Positions 5,474 to 6,790 of a stretch of DNA of 6,790 bases are shown piece by piece. Position numbers and translations under genes: made by a program. Under the pieces are notes generated by a model. The model did not search any database, was not told where the DNA came from, and saw only the letters and a program-made list of their open reading frames with translations. Within the stretch, counting starts at the first letter, position 1. Every line of letters begins with the position of its first letter. The DNA is from Candidatus Brocadiaceae bacterium (GTDB lineage: Bacteria > Planctomycetota > Brocadiia > SM23-32): NCBI GenBank assembly GCA_003551785.1, contig PUNP01000461.1:1-6790 (forward strand), read 5' to 3'.

Positions 5474-6457
5474 TTAAAGCGGGAAGAGCACGCCCTTTTC
5501 CGTTACAGGCATATCCGAAATCGCTTTGACAAGCGTGATCCGATCAAGAAGGTGGTCATGAACCCTACGTAGATTTTCGGCGGCATCTTCCGACTGTATT
5601 TTTTTCAAAGCCGAGGCAACGGCTGCCTCGGCCGACTGACCGCTCGTGTGAAGTGTTTCGACGGCCGTTTTGACAAAAAGTACATCGCTGTGATCCCAAT
5701 TTTCAACTGCCTCAAAAGTCCGAATAAGTGCATCCACCAGCGGCTCCGCGGCACAGAGTTCCAGCCCACTCAGTCCCCTGGCAGCTGTCAGACGAACCGC
5801 TCCCTTCTCATCATGGAGAAGCTGTATCAGTTCCGCGAGTGCTTCATCCACCAGCCCCGCCTCTTGTAAAGTATGAACGGCGTGGTTGGCTGTGATGGGA
5901 TTCTCATGTCCTGTCGCATGTGCCAGTTGAGTCAGGGCTTCTGGCGCTTTCCCGCTTTCGCGGATGACTAACAGCAGTTCCCGCACCAGAGGCGGCTCTT
6001 CCCGGTTCTCCAGAATTTCGATCAAAACCGGCATTGCCTCATATGAAGCCGGCGGGCCGATAGCCCGAAGCAGGGAAGCCGCGGCCTTCAGTTCCTCAGC
6101 CGGGCGTCCAATTTCCTTCAAGAGTGATTCAAGTGTCGGAGCGACCATCGGAGAGACATTAACGGCCTGTTCATGCATGGCAAGGGTAACCAATCCCTGT
6201 TTTATCCTTGAAAGCTTAAGGGGATCTTTCCAATCTTTGTGGTTAACGATATAATCCTCTATCATATCGTAAACTTGCTCACGGGACGTATCATCACCAA
6301 TTTCAGTTACTGCTGCCGCACTGACATCAGGGTCGGGATGCGCCAGATTTTCTATTATCTCCGGGATATCAGCTTGGCCCGTTGAAGCAACCGACGTAAA
6401 TGCGAACAGAAACACCACACCTCTCATCCAATGTCCGATGTTTTTTTTCAAGTTCAT
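5474..6457 (-). CDS. Secreted HEAT-repeat protein, N-terminal part of a broken gene
   Basis: I place the start at ATG 6457 because AAGGAGGT (6472-6465) lies 8 nt upstream; starting at 6517 would add 20 residues without a ribosome binding site. The 327-residue product begins with a typical signal peptide: KK at 4-5, hydrophobic core GVVFLFAFTSVAS at 13-25, likely cleavage after TGQA at 29. The rest is helical HEAT-type repeats (for example AHPDPDVSAAAVTEIG, EALAELIQLLHDEKGAVRLTAARGL), usually a protein-protein interaction scaffold. The frame ends at TAA 5474, six codons after a AAAGGGC heptamer at 5498-5492. Reading one base back there restores a smooth HEAT repeat into the next frame (VTEKGRALPALIDIL). 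So this stop is probably not the natural end; the intact gene went on into the propeller. Confidence 0.75.
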   Translation of the reverse strand: MNLKKNIGHWMRGVVFLFAFTSVASTGQADIPEIIENLAHPDPDVSAAAVTEIGDDTSREQVYDMIEDYIVNHKDWKDPLKLSRIKQGLVTLAMHEQAVNVSPMVAPTLESLLKEIGRPAEELKAAASLLRAIGPPASYEAMPVLIEILENREEPPLVRELLLVIRESGKAPEALTQLAHATGHENPITANHAVHTLQEAGLVDEALAELIQLLHDEKGAVRLTAARGLSGLELCAAEPLVDALIRTFEAVENWDHSDVLFVKTAVETLHTSGQSAEAAVASALKKIQSEDAAENLRRVHDHLLDRITLVKAISDMPVTEKGVLFPL

Positions 6458-6464
6458 ATAACTT

Positions 6465-6472
6465 ACCTCCTT
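6465..6472 (-). promoter_or_regulatory. Strong Shine-Dalgarno of the HEAT/propeller gene
   Basis: AAGGAGGT on the minus strand, with GGAGG 8 nt from ATG 6457, is a near-perfect complement to the 16S rRNA 3' end. It fixes the start of the secreted protein. A repeat copy (6476-6494) begins only 3 bases upstream of it, so the leader contains repeat sequence. A TATACT at 6529-6524 could be a -10 box but has no well-spaced -35. Confidence 0.8.
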
Positions 6473-6475
6473 GGG

Positions 6476-6627
6476 GCGTGGCCGAAAAGGTGCAAAATGA
6501 GAAATATAGTAACACAAGATTCATAGTATAGCACGCATCCCTGCGTGCGCCCTGGACAGGCAAGATGCCTGTCATACATTCCGCCTGCACCTTTCCGGCC
6601 ACGCTTCTAGTGGCGTGGCCGAAAAGG
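6476..6627. repeat. Three copies of a GCGTGGCCG(A/G)AAAGG repeat, two forming an inverted pair
   Basis: Copy 1 at 6476-6494 (plus) reads GCGTGGCCGAAAAGGTGCA. Copy 2 at 6604-6586 (minus) matches it at 18 of 19 bases. Copy 3 at 6613-6627 (plus) matches the first 15 exactly. Copies 1 and 2 bound a 129-bp segment like terminal inverted repeats; copies 2 and 3 face each other across 8 nt and can form a 9-bp stem (6596-6604 with 6613-6621) extended by 5 bp beyond one mismatch. This could be a dispersed palindromic repeat or a tiny non-autonomous element. Confidence 0.7.
6531..6573. repeat. Two adjacent 7-bp hairpins
   Basis: GCACGCA/TGCGTGC (6531-6537 with 6542-6548, loop TCCC) is followed by GACAGGC/GCCTGTC (6555-6561 with 6567-6573, loop AAGAT). 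Both stems are perfect and lie inside the segment bounded by the 19-bp inverted repeats. The second resembles an intergenic palindrome I recall as common in planctomycete and related genomes. Confidence 0.65.
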
Positions 6628-6663
6628 CAATAATGGGCAAATGCCGCAGCTTTAAGTGCAACC

Positions 6664-6780
6664 GCGCCCCTTGCGGGGCGCATTTATCTTTGTATCTTTT
6701 ATTACCCCTGGTTAAAACCAGGGGCTACCTAACCTCGCCCCGCTGGGGCGAAAGCAGCGACCTTGCCCCGGACGGGGCAA
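6664..6780. repeat. Array of four compact GC-rich hairpins
   Basis: Four perfect stems follow one another: GCGCCCC/GGGGCGC (6664-6681), CCCCTGGT/ACCAGGGG (6705-6724), TCGCCCC/GGGGCGA (6735-6751) and TTGCCCC/GGGGCAA (6763-6780). Each has 7-8 bp and a loop of 3-4 nt, with a CCCC/GGGG core but different flanks. Spacing is 10-24 bp. They look like repetitive extragenic palindromes, not terminators of a known gene; the array may continue past the right edge. Confidence 0.75.
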
Positions 6781-6790
6781 AGTACGGTAG

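Larger units (their letters stand above)
4202..6457 (-). pseudogene. Whole broken gene: signal peptide, HEAT repeats, PQQ-like propeller, malectin-like end
   Basis: Read together, the three minus-strand pieces give one modular secreted protein in the expected order. Frame one runs 6457-5474, frame two about 5495-4320, and the C-terminal fragment about 4399-4202. Two disruptions are visible directly: a -1 frame change at 5492-5498 and a switch of frame near 4390-4415. A third, an in-frame loss within the propeller near 4970, is inferred from my memory of the family's blade order. With a -1 slip at 5492 the first two pieces would give about 712 residues. Multiple lesions argue for a decaying gene; a sequencing error could explain the first but not all of them. 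Confidence 0.6.
6458..6790. other. Non-coding, repeat-dense region at the right edge
   Basis: I see no gene in these 333 bases. They hold the Shine-Dalgarno and leader of the broken gene, then a chain of palindromic units: a 19-bp inverted repeat pair with a third copy, two 7-bp hairpins inside it and four GC-rich hairpins to the edge. Frames that are open here only translate these repeats. Confidence 0.7.

Noticed and set aside
6476..6780. Possible CRISPR array from the series of palindromes
   Set aside because: The palindromes differ from each other, spacing is irregular, there are no uniform 25-40 bp repeats with unique spacers, and no cas gene is in the window.

Overview
The window looks like chromosomal DNA of an uncultured or little-studied PVC-type bacterium (Planctomycetota, Lentisphaerota, Kiritimatiellota or a relative). 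This is an inference from three things: a secreted HEAT-repeat plus PQQ-like propeller plus malectin-like protein, helix-rich glycan-enzyme-like proteins of a type I associate with those phyla, and hairpin-rich repetitive spacers that I also associate with them. No rRNA, tRNA or CRISPR array is visible.

Layout, left to right. (1) At 1-593 on the minus strand is the N-terminal 197 residues of an uncharacterised, helix-rich protein that runs off the left edge; it has a GTG start and a clear promoter. (2) Divergently at 734-1591 is rsmA/ksgA, the 16S rRNA adenine dimethyltransferase, complete. (3) Convergent with it, at 1662-3335 on the minus strand, is a complete 557-residue cytoplasmic protein resembling the (alpha/alpha)-toroid pectate-lyase/six-hairpin-glycosidase-like proteins of PVC bacteria. 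(4) At 3421-3813 is a small remnant of an IS66-type transposase, mostly its zinc-finger segment. (5) 3814-4201 is a gene-free spacer holding a hexanucleotide repeat, several hairpins and an 11-bp perfect inverted repeat. (6) At 4202-6457 on the minus strand is the wreck of one large gene: signal peptide, HEAT repeats, PQQ-like beta-propeller and a malectin-like C-terminus. A one-base frame change at about 5492-5498 and a second frame switch at about 4390-4415 break it, and there is a probable internal loss of propeller sequence near 4970. (7) 6458-6790 is non-coding: a strong Shine-Dalgarno for that gene, a 19-bp inverted-repeat pair with a third copy, and a run of compact hairpins to the right edge.

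The rsmA gene is the only housekeeping gene. The genes on either side of it are probably accessory carbohydrate-related functions, and the right half shows decay: an IS remnant, a broken modular secreted protein and dispersed repeats. I found no convincing new multi-gene system. The most notable items are the broken HEAT/propeller/malectin gene, whose first frame change sits exactly on a slippery-type heptamer, and the repeat-rich spacers.
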